DNA from: Lachnospiraceae bacterium UBA2860
Lineage (GTDB): Bacteria > Bacillota > Clostridia > Lachnospirales > Lachnospiraceae
NCBI GenBank assembly: GCA_002350625.1
Contig: DEFE01000004.1
Location: 105,909-169,908 of the forward strand
Length of the DNA stretch: 64,000 bases
Direction: 5' to 3'
Shown: positions 34,101 to 42,575 of the stretch, piece by piece
Layout of the letters: every line of letters starts with the position of its first letter
Numbering within the stretch: the stretch's first letter is position 1
Made by a program: the position numbers and the translations under genes
Notes under the pieces: generated by a model
What the model was told of the DNA's origin: nothing
Seen by the model: only the letters and a program-made list of their open reading frames with translations
The model's database searches: none

Positions 34101-34721
34101 CACGTCGTTCGTGCAGACGAGCGGTATGCCGGTCTCCTCGTGGAGCCGGAGAAGCATCTGGTTCACGTGCTTCTGCTCCGGGATCCCGTGATCCTGCAGC
34201 TCGAGGAAATAGTTGTCCTTCCCGAAGAGCGCCCGATAATAGAGCGCCGTCTCTTTCGCGCCCTCGTAGTCGCCCGCCGAGATGTGCCGCGGCACCTCGC
34301 CCGCGAGGCAGGCGGAGAGGGCGATGATTCCCTCGTGGTACCTCTCGAGAATCTCCCGGTCGATGCGCGGCTTGTAATAGAAGCCCTCCGTAAAGCCCGC
34401 CGAGACGATCTTCACGAGATTCTCATAGCCGAGATCGTTTTCCGCGAGGAGAACCAGATGGAAATAACGGTCGTCGGAGACATTTCCGCTTTTCTCAAAG
34501 CGGCTGCCCGGAGAAACATAGACCTCGCAGCCGAGGATCGGTTTGATCCCCTGCGCGAGGGCCTCTTTATAGAAATCGATGCATCCGAACATTACGCCGT
34601 GATCGGTAATCGCCGCAGCGGTCTGCCCGAGCTCACGGACGCGGGACACATACTCTTTTATTTTGTTGGAGCCGTCGAGGAGTGAATACTCCGTGTGGAC
34701 GTGCAGATGTGTAAATGCCAT
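31173..34721 (-). CDS. dnaE: DNA polymerase III alpha subunit DnaE
   Basis: This is a replicative DNA polymerase of family C. The N-terminal PHP domain starts at FTHLHVHTEYSLLDGSNKI. The palm includes GPGRGSAAGSIVSYALGIT and MPDIDVDFCFERRQEVIDY with the catalytic Asp residues. The thumb/fingers region, a helix-hairpin-helix segment near residue 880 and a C-terminal OB fold (VGSLEILVFPSVYERY) follow. The length of 1182 residues is the DnaE1 size. In Bacillota a second polymerase, PolC, is expected elsewhere. It lies in the operon cvfB-DUF4203-dnaE-PHP phosphatase. Confidence 0.97.
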   Translation of the reverse strand: MAFTHLHVHTEYSLLDGSNKIKEYVSRVRELGQTAAAITDHGVMFGCIDFYKEALAQGIKPILGCEVYVSPGSRFEKSGNVSDDRYFHLVLLAENDLGYENLVKIVSAGFTEGFYYKPRIDREILERYHEGIIALSACLAGEVPRHISAGDYEGAKETALYYRALFGKDNYFLELQDHGIPEQKHVNQMLLRLHEETGIPLVCTNDVHYTYAEDVDSHDILLCIQTQKKVQDEDRMRYEGGQYFVKSEEEMRRLFSFYPDAVENTARIAERCRVTIEFGVRKIPRYDTPDGRSSLAYLEELCEAGMRRHYGDDYAEKRPELKERLAYELGTITDMGFVDYFLIVWDYVHFAKDHGIIVGPGRGSAAGSIVSYALGITELDPIRYSLIFERFLNPERISMPDIDVDFCFERRQEVIDYVVEKYGRDRVVQIITFGTMAARGVIRDVGRALDMPYSECDRIAKMIPKELGITLDKALTENPELRKEYEENEEVRYLIDMSKRLEGLPRNTSMHAAGVVISEKPAVEYVPLSRAQDGSITTQYTMTTLEELGLLKMDFLGLRTLTVIQNAVRLINDGLRAAAGDASPEELRRPDGGTGLLDLDTVDYNDPKVMDMIGRGRCEGVFQLESAGMKSFMKELKPHTLEDIIAGIALYRPGPMDFIPKYIKGKEHPESVTYETPLMEPILGTTYGCIVYQEQVMQIVRDLGGYSMGRSDLVRRAMSKKKASVMEKERQTFIYGNADEGVPGCIARGVPEATASRIFDEMTDFARYAFNKSHAAAYAVVSFQTAFLKYYYPVEYMAALLTSVIDSTDKCAEYLLHCRSVGIGILPPSVNTGEGRFTAENGSIRCGMYAIKAVGRGVIDALVREREMNGPYSSLRDFIVRTYGKDMNRRAIENLIRAGACDCFNGTRKQLMMVYPGLLDQAAYESKESITGQMSLFDFMAPEEKKVYETALPDVGEFSRETLLAFEKEVLGIYLSGHPLEEYEALWRSRITAVSADFVLDEESGATRVKHEARETVGGLIAAKQIKYTRTNKVMAFLTIEDLVGSLEILVFPSVYERYRDMLEEDAKIFVEGRVSVEDDKPSKLIADVITPFSEVPEELWVAFSSLDAFKESEAELKDLAAESEGKDRLFVFIRDTKQYRDMTPPRGILISPETLDAFRRHFGQDNVTQRASKKTAQKRRT

Positions 34722-34736
34722 AGGCCTCTTTTGCCC

Positions 34737-35387
34737 TTACTCCTCTTCTTCCCCGCGTGTCGTGCGGAACTGGTAGATCATGCCGATGAGGGCGAGCAGG
34801 AGTCCCGTCCCGAGGCGGATCATGGTCTCGAGGTCAGCGCTCCAGCGGACGTGCACGAGATTCTCGTAGATCTCGTTCGCCAGAATCATGCCGCCCGAGA
34901 TGGCGGTGGAAACAATGACCAGCGGACGGAGGTAGACCACCGAGAGGATCGCGAGGATCACGCCGACGACCAGCGCGACGATGAGCACGACCGTCTCATC
35001 GAGCCGCGTGTACTCCTTGAGGAGCGAGACCGTGATGCCGAAGACCGCGAGGAAGACCGCGAAGAAGATGCCGATCCTGTAAAGGAAGAACCCCAGGAGG
35101 GCAAAGACGATGCCGCCCGCGATCGGTACGATGATGTCGAGCGGGCTTGTAAGGTGCGCGACCTGCGCGACCACGTAGCCGATGGAGAGGCCGAGCGCAA
35201 AGCCGACGAGCGTCGTGACGAAGCGCATCGCCTTATAGCCGAGGAAGCAGTAGATGAAGCCGAGGATAACAGAAAAGATGATCCCCGCCGTCGGCAGCCA
35301 GGTAATGCCGCTGAAGTCCGGCAGCGGAATATCCGGTTTGCCCCATGCTGCAAGTAGCGAATTCAGCGTCTCAATCAGATTATTCAT
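34737..35387 (-). CDS. DUF4203-like multi-span membrane protein
   Basis: This 216-residue protein has about seven hydrophobic segments with glycine-rich turns (GYKAMRFVTTLVGFALGLSIGYVV, GGIVFALLGFFLYRIG), resembling the DUF4203/TMEM198 fold, and ends in an acidic tail (RGEEEE). The function is unknown. It sits 18 bp after cvfB and 15 bp before dnaE, so it is certainly co-transcribed with them; this position is not informative for function. Confidence in the gene is high, in the family moderate. Confidence 0.75.
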   Translation of the reverse strand: MNNLIETLNSLLAAWGKPDIPLPDFSGITWLPTAGIIFSVILGFIYCFLGYKAMRFVTTLVGFALGLSIGYVVAQVAHLTSPLDIIVPIAGGIVFALLGFFLYRIGIFFAVFLAVFGITVSLLKEYTRLDETVVLIVALVVGVILAILSVVYLRPLVIVSTAISGGMILANEIYENLVHVRWSADLETMIRLGTGLLLALIGMIYQFRTTRGEEEE

Positions 35388-35405
35388 CTTCTTCCCTCCT
35401 CTATG

Positions 35406-36260
35406 TCACTGACACAATGTGATTTTGCCGCCGGCCAGTTCTATGCGCCGCTCTTTGTACAGCCTGCCGACCGCGCGCTTAAATGAGGCCTTCGACAGTC
35501 CGAAGACTTCCCGGATCTTCTCCGGATCGGCCTTGTCGTCAAAGGGCAGCTCGCCCCCGAAATCATCACGGATCACCTGAAGAACCGCCTCCGCGTCCTC
35601 GTCCATCATGAGGTACGCCTTGTCGCGGACGGACAGATCCAGCTTTCCGTCCTCTTTCACGGCTGTCACGTGAAGGGACAGGACATCCCCGACGTGCAGG
35701 TCTTTTGTGAGCTCCCGCGCCGGAATCCGTCCCGAATAGCGGTCGTCCACCGCCACGTAGGCGCCGTGGATCCCGTCCATCTGGTACACTCTTCCCGTGA
35801 CGGTCTGCCCCGGGATATAAGGGGCATCCGTGGAGAGGTACGGGTAGACCTTCATCGTCGCGGCGCAGCGGTCGCTCCTGTCGATGTAAAATGCGACGAG
35901 CACGTCCTCCCCCGCGCGGACCTTCGCGGTCTGCTCCTGAAACGGCAGCAGCAGCTCCTTCGGGAGCCCCCAGTCGAGAAAGGCGCCGATCTTCGTCACG
36001 GCCGACACGCGCAGCACGGCGGTGCCCTCCAGCGCGATCAGCGGCTCGTCGGTCGTCGCGATCAGGCGGTCGTCGGAATCCCGGTAGATAAACACCTCGA
36101 TCCGGTCGCCCAAAGCGGCGCCCTCCGGGACCTGCCGCGCGGGCAGCAGCACGCGCGACACGGCGTCTGCATCCGGACTTTCTCCGAGATAAACGCCGTG
36201 CGGTTTTCTGTTTACGATGATCAGATTTTGCCGCGTACCCGGTTTAATCATCTGTCTCAA
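35406..36260 (-). CDS. cvfB: S1-type RNA-binding protein, CvfB family
   Basis: This protein binds RNA and in staphylococci affects virulence gene expression. The layout is CvfB-like: two S1-like modules (VSAVTKIGAFLDWGLPKELLLPF and GRVYQMDGIHGAYVAVDDRYSGRIP), followed by a winged helix (IREVFGLSKASFKRAVGRLYKERRIEL). The start is ambiguous: TTG at 36260 or ATG at 36251, neither with a good ribosome-binding site; a four-codon frame ATGGGCCGCTTTTGA with AGGGAG upstream ends on the TTG and could couple translation. It is the first gene of the dnaE operon. Confidence 0.88.
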   Translation of the reverse strand: MRQMIKPGTRQNLIIVNRKPHGVYLGESPDADAVSRVLLPARQVPEGAALGDRIEVFIYRDSDDRLIATTDEPLIALEGTAVLRVSAVTKIGAFLDWGLPKELLLPFQEQTAKVRAGEDVLVAFYIDRSDRCAATMKVYPYLSTDAPYIPGQTVTGRVYQMDGIHGAYVAVDDRYSGRIPARELTKDLHVGDVLSLHVTAVKEDGKLDLSVRDKAYLMMDEDAEAVLQVIRDDFGGELPFDDKADPEKIREVFGLSKASFKRAVGRLYKERRIELAGGKITLCQ

Positions 36261-36327
36261 AAGCGGCCCATGCGCCGCTTCACTCCCTGTTTAAAACTGC
36301 GGCCGCTCGGCGGCGGTCAGCATTATT

Positions 36328-36356
36328 ATTGTACTTGGATTCATTAATGAATGCAA
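36328..36356 (-). promoter_or_regulatory. Promoter of cvfB-dnaE operon with palindromic operator
   Basis: On the minus strand TTGCAT (36351-36356) is followed after 17 bases by TACAAT (36328-36333). The spacer is almost filled by the perfect 14-bp palindrome ATTCATTAATGAAT (36339-36352), a likely binding site for an unidentified dimeric repressor. Confidence 0.75.
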
Positions 36357-36453
36357 GGCTTTACGGCGAAAAGCAGCCGGAGGCCTTGCGGCAGAAAGCG
36401 GCAGGGGCCCTGCGGCGAAAAGCAGCCGGGCTCCTGCGGCGAAAAGCAGCCGG
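36357..36453 (-). repeat. Four tandem 24-bp repeats derived from a terminator arm
   Basis: Units at 36357-36381, 36382-36405, 36406-36429 and 36430-36453 share the plus-strand consensus CCTGCGGCGAAAAGCAGCCGG. The last unit forms the T-run and 3' arm of the adjacent terminator; on the minus strand each unit reads CCGGCTGCTTTTCGCCGCAGG. The array appears to be repeated duplication of half a terminator. It lies between the end of the 1895-residue protein gene and the cvfB promoter. Confidence 0.88.
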
Positions 36454-36471
36454 GGCACATGCCCCGGCTGC
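36441..36471 (-). terminator. Terminator of the 1895-residue protein gene
   Basis: GCAGCCGGGGC (36446-36456) pairs with GCCCCGGCTGC (36461-36471) around ACAT, followed on the minus strand by UUUU. It starts 31 bases after the stop codon. Confidence 0.88.
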
Positions 36472-36502
36472 CGCTTTATGCAGGATCTGCTGCGCTGCTT
36501 CT

Positions 36503-39500
36503 TTACTGGACCTTCACCGTAATGACGGCTTTCTTCTTTGTTCCGCTCTTTACGGTAATCTTTGCCGTGCCCTTCTTCTTGGCGGTGAGCACGCCGGCCT
36601 TCGTCGCACTCGCGATCTTCTTGGCGCTGCTCGTGATCTTCAGCTTGTCGGATGTGGTCACCGGCGTGATCGCGAGGTTCAGATCGTCGTACAGATTCAG
36701 CTTATCGCCGACCTTCATCGTCACGGTCTTCTTGGCGGAGACCTTCTTCGTCTTGACGGCGCCCGCCTGCACCTTGACCTTGAAGCTCCAGGTCGCACCG
36801 TAGGCGGTCGTCACGGTGATGGTGGCCTTCGCGCCCTTCTTCTTGCTGGAGAGAGCGATCTTGTTGCCCTTCTTCTTTGCCGTCACGTCCTTCTTGGAGG
36901 ACACCACCGTCGCGATGGAATCGCCCGCGCCGAGCGTCGCCACGATCTTCGTGTTCGTCTTGCCCTTCTGGATCGGCACCGTCGCGTTCTTCTTCACATT
37001 GAGCTTAAATGCCTCGGCCGCCTGCTTCTTTGCTTCCTCCGCCTGCTTCTTCGCGTCATTCGCCTGCTTCGCCGTCTTCGCCTGCCCGAGCGCTGCCGTT
37101 GCGGCGGACAGCTTCTTCTCCGCCTGAGACACGTCCGCGCCCTGCTTCTTCGCCTCGGCGATTGCGGCTTTGGCTGCCGCAAGTGCGTCTTCGGCGGCCT
37201 TCAGCGTGGCGTCTGTCGGATTCGCCTTGGCGGCGTCGGCCGCTGCCGCGGCTTTGTCCGCAGCCGTTCCGGCAGCCTTAGCTGCCGCGCCTTCCTTAGC
37301 GGCTTTTTCTTCCGCTGCCTTCACCGATTTTTCCGCCGCGTCGAAATTGGCGTAAGCCGGACTGTCTTTAAACGCCTTCTGTACGGCCGGATCCAGCTTG
37401 TCAAACGCTGCGCGAACCGCGCTTACCGCATCCTTCTCAGCAAGGCCCGCATCCGCCTTCAGCGCCGCCATCATGGCAGCGACCGGATGAATCACGACCT
37501 TCAGCGTGTCGAAGCCGGCATTGCCGTCTTTATCCTCAGCGCCGATCGCGATCTCCGTGGTAAAGGAGCCGTCCTCAGCCACTTTGCCTTCCAGAGCGCC
37601 CTGCGCCACAGTCACCTTCGCGTTATCACCGTCGCCGGACAGGATGAGAGCCGGTCCGACATAGTCGAAGAAGGTGCCTGTCACATCGACCGGGCTGCCC
37701 TCCTTCGTCCTCATGGAGCGCAGCGTCAGCGTCTTCGGGATGAACGCCGTGAGATCCTTCATGCTCAGCGCTTCTCCCGGGGCCAGATAGAGCGTCTTGC
37801 TGTCGTCGATGTCGAGCGATGCGATATGCGACACGACTGCGACATGATAGTGGTATTCATCATCTAAAAGCAGCTCTCCCTTTGCGTTCCGCAAGGTAGC
37901 CGTAAGCCTCAGGTCCGTATGACCGGTCTTAAGTGCCGTAAATTTAGCGCTTCTCTTGTCTGTCTCGATGATATCATCTCTATACTCATCGTAATTAAAC
38001 ACTAAATTGTAGCCTGCCGTATCGGGCGTGATCCGCTCATTGATGGTCTCACCGTTATCCGCCTTATACGTATGGATCACCACCGGTTTCACGTCACCGG
38101 TCTCTCCCGGAATCCGTCTGTAGTAATCTCTCTCAAGGCCCGCCTCGTCTTCCGAAACCAGGCGGTAGACTTCATCTTTGATATGCAGCCACGTCGTATG
38201 TGTGGCGCTCTTCCCGTCCGCCCCGGTATAGGTGTAGGTAATGCGCGCGTCTCCGGGCTGAAGGGCGTCAATATACCAGTTACTGTCGCTTTGTCTGGGC
38301 TTAAGGACTGTCTCATTGTCAGATTCGATCTTCGTGATCGTCACGGTCTCCTCTGCTCCGTCGCTGTGTTCCGGATCCGTCACGAAGAGCGTCGCCTTGC
38401 CGTCCATGTAGAAGAAGGAATTCCCTGCGACTACTTCGGCGTCATCGTCCTCCAGACGGCTTATGCTCCTGTAAATGCAGACGTGCATGCCGCCCCTGCA
38501 GAGCTCGAGTCCGTTCAGCGTCGCGCTGAGCGAGAGGTCGACGCCTTCGCGCCATCCCAGATCTCCCTGGTCGTCAAGCGCTTCGCGGAGCGCGGCGACA
38601 CGGGCAGGGCTGAGCGTAAGGCCACCTTCCGGCGACCACTCCGCCGGCGTAAATTCAAAGCCCTGAAGCTGATGGATCTCCCAGTGGCCCTCTTCGTTAT
38701 TCCACGCTCCTATGCCGATTTCCGCATCGAGCTTAACATCGTATCCTTTCTGCTTCAGCTCGTCGATCTCACTCGTATCAGGCACAATCCGGATCGGTTC
38801 TGCCGTGACCGCATCCCCGTCCTCCGTGACATAGTACCAGGTCTGGTCTTCACTTTCACCCCGCTGAACCGAAGGAATATACCGGGCCCTGTACTCAGAT
38901 CTGACCAGCGGCAGCTGCAGATTTCTCCAGTCGCCGTCCACATCCCACCAGACTTCCAGGTTCACCGTGCCGTCCCAGTCGACGTTCCGCTGTACCGTAA
39001 AGGGCGGCCGGCCTGTCGCGTGGCCTTCGCCATCCGACTGCAGCCTCTTTCCGTCCGCGTCCGTGATGATGACATGGGCGGGGTCGTCATCGTTTCCATT
39101 TCCTTCGTACCAGTTGAAGTAGAAGGTGGGGTTACATTCGTCCGTCACGTCGACGCCATCGCCGCCGCTGTCGTAGCGCATAAGCCTCGGATTCAGCTCC
39201 ACGATGTGGCCGACGGGCATGGAGGGATCCCATCCTTTCAAGGTGGAAGGATCGGAAGGATCCCGCCTTTCCACCTCTACGACGTAAAAGCTCTGTGTCA
39301 CAAAGACACTGTGCCAGGTGTCACTGAGGAAATTCCCCTTCTCATCGAGCAGCGTCGCGTGCACCTCGATATTCATCTCCGGCGCACCGGCCTTCGCAGT
39401 GATCTCAAGGCTCCCGTCCGCAAGCACCTTCTTCGACCAGTACTTGCCTTCCGCATTCAGCTCGTCATCCTCTTTGCCGTATTGCTCGATAAATCCGTCG

Positions 39501-42190
39501 TCCATCCAGGTACACTCCGCCTCGTACGCGACCGTCCAATTTGTCGTGTCAGCGGGCCACCTTGAGCCGTCTTCCCAGCTGTAGTGTTCTCCGTCATAGC
39601 TCGGAATAAGTGTGATGGTTTTTCCGGGAAGGAAATCATCGACGCCGGTATCCGTATGGAGATCTATATGGCTGCGGAAATCATCGACATAGAATTCGGT
39701 TGTCTGTGTGAACGGCTGACGGATGTCGCCCTCGTCACTGAAGATCTCACCTGTCAGCGTGACCTCCACCGCGCCGCCGTGAACCGCCCTGAGGAGCCAT
39801 CCATCCGCATCCTCAGATTCTACGATCACGGCCGTTCTCGGATCATAGGGATCTTCTTCACTGGTCTGTTTTATCTCAACGCCCGAGACTTTGTAGCGCC
39901 ACCAGCCGCCCGGGAACAGGCTGTTCTCAACATTGACCCGCTGGTTCCCGTCGTCTTTGTTGACCCAGCGGCCATCGTCGACGAACATCACCTCATCCCA
40001 GAGGATGTCGTCGATCCGGGCCTCCCGGACGCCGAAGCCTCTCTGCTCGTCCGTGACACGGATCCCGTTCCTGAAGGCCTCGACCCGCACCTCCACATTA
40101 TCATATCCGTTTTCATAAAGCGCTTTTCCGTTCAGCGTCACTGTGAATGTTTTGCTGTCGAAGCTCCATCCGTCACCTTCCGCCAGCGTCTCCGCAAACT
40201 CGTCCTTCCTGCCATCCCAGAGGCCGACCGTTACTTTCCAGGTAAGTGCCCCTTCGTCATAGACGTCAAGCATATCCGTATTGACCGAGAACTTAAAAGC
40301 TTCCTCGTCACTGTAAATCTCTCCTCTGTCATCGCCCTCAAACCAGATGTCATAATTTCTGCCAAAGAGCGTGTAGTGCTGCCACAGATCGATATCGTCT
40401 CCGTCTTCCGGGTTGTTCCAGTGTGCGTGGAGGTCCGCATCCGTGTGCCAGTCCCCGAGCCGCCGGAGCGTGAAGGAGGCGTCGTCGCCGTAGCAGGAAG
40501 CGGACTCTATTTCATTGCCCACGCGAAGGCCCTTCGCGTCCAGCACCTCTACGCAGTTGTCGTCATAATACCACTCCCACTTGAGCGAGTCGCCTCCGCT
40601 GATCACATCATATTCGGCGCCGTCCCTGCCCGGATAGCGGCGAATCTCCGGCTGTATCTCTACATCCTCGCCGACATTCATGAAGTGATCGACCAGAATC
40701 GGCCAGAGCTCCATGTATTCGCTCTTAATCCAGAAAGAGGTTGCGCTGTAGCCTTCGGTTTCATTGTCTTCACTGTCGAGGATTCTGACCCCGACGCGGA
40801 TCTCTTTGTCGATATAATCCCGTCCCTCCGGCAGCTCTTTAATGGAGAGCACGGCGCGGGAAGGATCGTCCGGATTTACGATAATGTCGGCATACTCATC
40901 GCCGCGCTCAAAGGCCCAGAAGTATCCGATCCCTTCCGTATCGTCGTGATAATCGCCATTTTCGTCAATATAGGAATGATGGGCCTCCGTATAGAGCGGG
41001 ATCTCCGTGCCCGGCAGCGCGTTCCGCTCTCCGCCTTCACTGTCCATGTAGACGTCGTAAGTGTCGGGATTAACAGATATTCCTATGTAGTATGTCTGTT
41101 CTTCCCCTGCGACATCCTCATAGGTGATGGCAAACACGGCACGGCCGTAATTCTGCACCCTGTAATACCACCAGTAATCATCTTCGCCGTTTTCGTCACG
41201 ATGGAAGTCGACAATGACCGACCCTTTGTCGGCGTCGATCGGTTCGTCTTTGGAGATCTCGACGTTGGTGACGCGGTAGGAAAAGTCGTCTCCGTCCGGA
41301 TGCTCCGCACCGATCATCCATCCGTCCCTGGATCCGTCGATCGAGCCGTCCCAACCGGGCAGCATGATGCGGTCGCTCTCGAAGTCATACTCAGCCCTCG
41401 CCCTTTCGATGTGGAACCACGCATCGGCCTGACGCAGAGGTTCATCCTCCGTATGGCCGGCCTTATAGACACAGGCCAGCAGGCGGACATCGCGGTGCGT
41501 ATCCACCTCTGCATGGAACGCGTCCAGATAGTCCCGGGAAAGCGTAACGGAGATCCGGTCCCCGTCTTCGGTCAGGGTGTAATCGTCCCCTTCGGTCAGG
41601 ACGCCGCCGTCGATCCAGTCTTCTTTGTAGTCATCCCAGCAGCCCGCGCGCAGCACCAGCTCCCGGTCTTCCTTCCAGTTCTCTTTGAGGTCTCCCGTGT
41701 ACAGCCACGCTTCCGGCAGCTCCGGCTGGTCGGTAAAGACGTCTGTGTCATGCTCCTCGAACCGGAGGTCGCCTTCCTCGTCCTCTTCGCCGACAAGTGC
41801 AGGCGCTTCCTCCTCCGGAAGCAGCTCCTCTTCTCCTTCGTCCGCGGCAGGAAGCTCCTCTTCCTCCCCGGCGAGCTCCTCTTCTTCCTCCTCGCCCTCT
41901 TCTACCGGAGCCGCATCCTCCGGCTCGTCAAAGGAGGTTTCCTCTTCGCCGCCTGCGTCCTCCGCCGGCGCCTCGAGGTCCTCTGCGCCGTCTTCTGCGG
42001 CGTCGATGATCTCCTCGCCCGCATCATCGGCGAGGTCCTCCGCTGCGCCCGCGTCTTCCTCATCAGGCGCGGTTTCGTCCTCATAGACGACCACGTCATA
42101 GTCTTCCGCCACATCCGCCGCAAAAGCGGGAGTCACGTTCGACGCAACGAGAGCGCCTGCCAGTAAAAATGCCATCAGCCTCCGTTTCAT
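36503..42190 (-). CDS. 1895-residue secreted acidic protein with basic Big_2-like C-terminus
   Basis: I do not recognise this protein as a named family. A signal peptide (MKRRLMAFLLAGALVASNV, cleavage near AFA) is followed by about 100 residues that are more than half Glu, Asp and Ala. Residues about 130-1590 are Asp/Glu/Trp/Tyr-rich beta modules, probably Ig-like. From about 1600 comes an Ala/Lys/Glu-rich, coiled-coil-prone stretch of some 130 residues, then a very Lys-rich end with a Big_2-like module (VTMKVGDKLNLYDDL). Charge therefore runs from strongly acidic to strongly basic. No LPxTG motif or SLH domain is visible; the basic end may bind wall polymers. GGAGGA precedes the ATG. It is monocistronic, about 220 bp from tRNA-Gln. 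Confidence 0.8.
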   Translation of the reverse strand: MKRRLMAFLLAGALVASNVTPAFAADVAEDYDVVVYEDETAPDEEDAGAAEDLADDAGEEIIDAAEDGAEDLEAPAEDAGGEEETSFDEPEDAAPVEEGEEEEEELAGEEEELPAADEGEEELLPEEEAPALVGEEDEEGDLRFEEHDTDVFTDQPELPEAWLYTGDLKENWKEDRELVLRAGCWDDYKEDWIDGGVLTEGDDYTLTEDGDRISVTLSRDYLDAFHAEVDTHRDVRLLACVYKAGHTEDEPLRQADAWFHIERARAEYDFESDRIMLPGWDGSIDGSRDGWMIGAEHPDGDDFSYRVTNVEISKDEPIDADKGSVIVDFHRDENGEDDYWWYYRVQNYGRAVFAITYEDVAGEEQTYYIGISVNPDTYDVYMDSEGGERNALPGTEIPLYTEAHHSYIDENGDYHDDTEGIGYFWAFERGDEYADIIVNPDDPSRAVLSIKELPEGRDYIDKEIRVGVRILDSEDNETEGYSATSFWIKSEYMELWPILVDHFMNVGEDVEIQPEIRRYPGRDGAEYDVISGGDSLKWEWYYDDNCVEVLDAKGLRVGNEIESASCYGDDASFTLRRLGDWHTDADLHAHWNNPEDGDDIDLWQHYTLFGRNYDIWFEGDDRGEIYSDEEAFKFSVNTDMLDVYDEGALTWKVTVGLWDGRKDEFAETLAEGDGWSFDSKTFTVTLNGKALYENGYDNVEVRVEAFRNGIRVTDEQRGFGVREARIDDILWDEVMFVDDGRWVNKDDGNQRVNVENSLFPGGWWRYKVSGVEIKQTSEEDPYDPRTAVIVESEDADGWLLRAVHGGAVEVTLTGEIFSDEGDIRQPFTQTTEFYVDDFRSHIDLHTDTGVDDFLPGKTITLIPSYDGEHYSWEDGSRWPADTTNWTVAYEAECTWMDDGFIEQYGKEDDELNAEGKYWSKKVLADGSLEITAKAGAPEMNIEVHATLLDEKGNFLSDTWHSVFVTQSFYVVEVERRDPSDPSTLKGWDPSMPVGHIVELNPRLMRYDSGGDGVDVTDECNPTFYFNWYEGNGNDDDPAHVIITDADGKRLQSDGEGHATGRPPFTVQRNVDWDGTVNLEVWWDVDGDWRNLQLPLVRSEYRARYIPSVQRGESEDQTWYYVTEDGDAVTAEPIRIVPDTSEIDELKQKGYDVKLDAEIGIGAWNNEEGHWEIHQLQGFEFTPAEWSPEGGLTLSPARVAALREALDDQGDLGWREGVDLSLSATLNGLELCRGGMHVCIYRSISRLEDDDAEVVAGNSFFYMDGKATLFVTDPEHSDGAEETVTITKIESDNETVLKPRQSDSNWYIDALQPGDARITYTYTGADGKSATHTTWLHIKDEVYRLVSEDEAGLERDYYRRIPGETGDVKPVVIHTYKADNGETINERITPDTAGYNLVFNYDEYRDDIIETDKRSAKFTALKTGHTDLRLTATLRNAKGELLLDDEYHYHVAVVSHIASLDIDDSKTLYLAPGEALSMKDLTAFIPKTLTLRSMRTKEGSPVDVTGTFFDYVGPALILSGDGDNAKVTVAQGALEGKVAEDGSFTTEIAIGAEDKDGNAGFDTLKVVIHPVAAMMAALKADAGLAEKDAVSAVRAAFDKLDPAVQKAFKDSPAYANFDAAEKSVKAAEEKAAKEGAAAKAAGTAADKAAAAADAAKANPTDATLKAAEDALAAAKAAIAEAKKQGADVSQAEKKLSAATAALGQAKTAKQANDAKKQAEEAKKQAAEAFKLNVKKNATVPIQKGKTNTKIVATLGAGDSIATVVSSKKDVTAKKKGNKIALSSKKKGAKATITVTTAYGATWSFKVKVQAGAVKTKKVSAKKTVTMKVGDKLNLYDDLNLAITPVTTSDKLKITSSAKKIASATKAGVLTAKKKGTAKITVKSGTKKKAVITVKVQ

Positions 42191-42360
42191 GTTGTGTTCC
42201 TCCTTTGCTGCTTTTTATATGTTTTCTTTCTTTTTATTATGTTCAAATTCAGATACATAGTCATTCTACCATAACGCCGGTCTCACTGAAACCGAAGATT
42301 TTCTGTCAATTCTGTAAATTTGTGACGATATTTTTACATATCACCTCTGCAAAAAAGCAC

Positions 42361-42389
42361 TTGTATTTCAAGGCAGTCTGCGCTATAAT
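42361..42389 (+). promoter_or_regulatory. Promoter of tRNA-Gln
   Basis: TTGTAT (42361-42366) is followed after 17 bases by a perfect TATAAT (42384-42389), 18 bases upstream of the mature tRNA. The rest of the 217-bp gap 42191-42407 holds no other gene and should contain the divergent promoter of the 1895-residue protein gene. Confidence 0.85.
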
Positions 42390-42407
42390 AACACGCGTCG
42401 CACATAT

Positions 42408-42479
42408 TGGGCTATCGCCAAATGGTAAGGCAACGGACTCTGACTCCGTCATTTCCAGGTTCGAATCCTGGTAGCCCAG
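42408..42479 (+). tRNA. tRNA-Gln (anticodon CUG)
   Basis: The acceptor arms TGGGCTA and TAGCCCA pair perfectly with discriminator G at 42479. The anticodon stem CGGA/TCCG closes the loop CTCTGAC, giving anticodon CUG for CAG codons. The T-loop TTCGAAT lies in the stem CCAGG/CCTGG. The length is 72 bases. CCA is not encoded. It is transcribed alone between its own promoter and terminator. Confidence 0.97.
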
Positions 42480-42484
42480 CGAAA

Positions 42485-42519
42485 AGAACCTCAGCAGAGA
42501 TGCTGAGGTTCTTTTTTTT
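42485..42519 (+). terminator. Terminator of tRNA-Gln
   Basis: AGAACCTCAGCA (42485-42496) pairs perfectly with TGCTGAGGTTCT (42501-42512) around GAGA, followed by seven further T. Confidence 0.95.
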
Positions 42520-42575
42520 GTTCCGCCCGGTTTCTTCAAAGGCTCGCGAATACCTGAACGGCAGGGAGGCCGCGC

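Noticed and set aside
39584..42166. 860-codon plus-strand open frame opposite the 1895-residue protein gene
   Set aside because: The minus frame has a signal peptide, ribosome-binding site and terminator; the plus frame has none of these.
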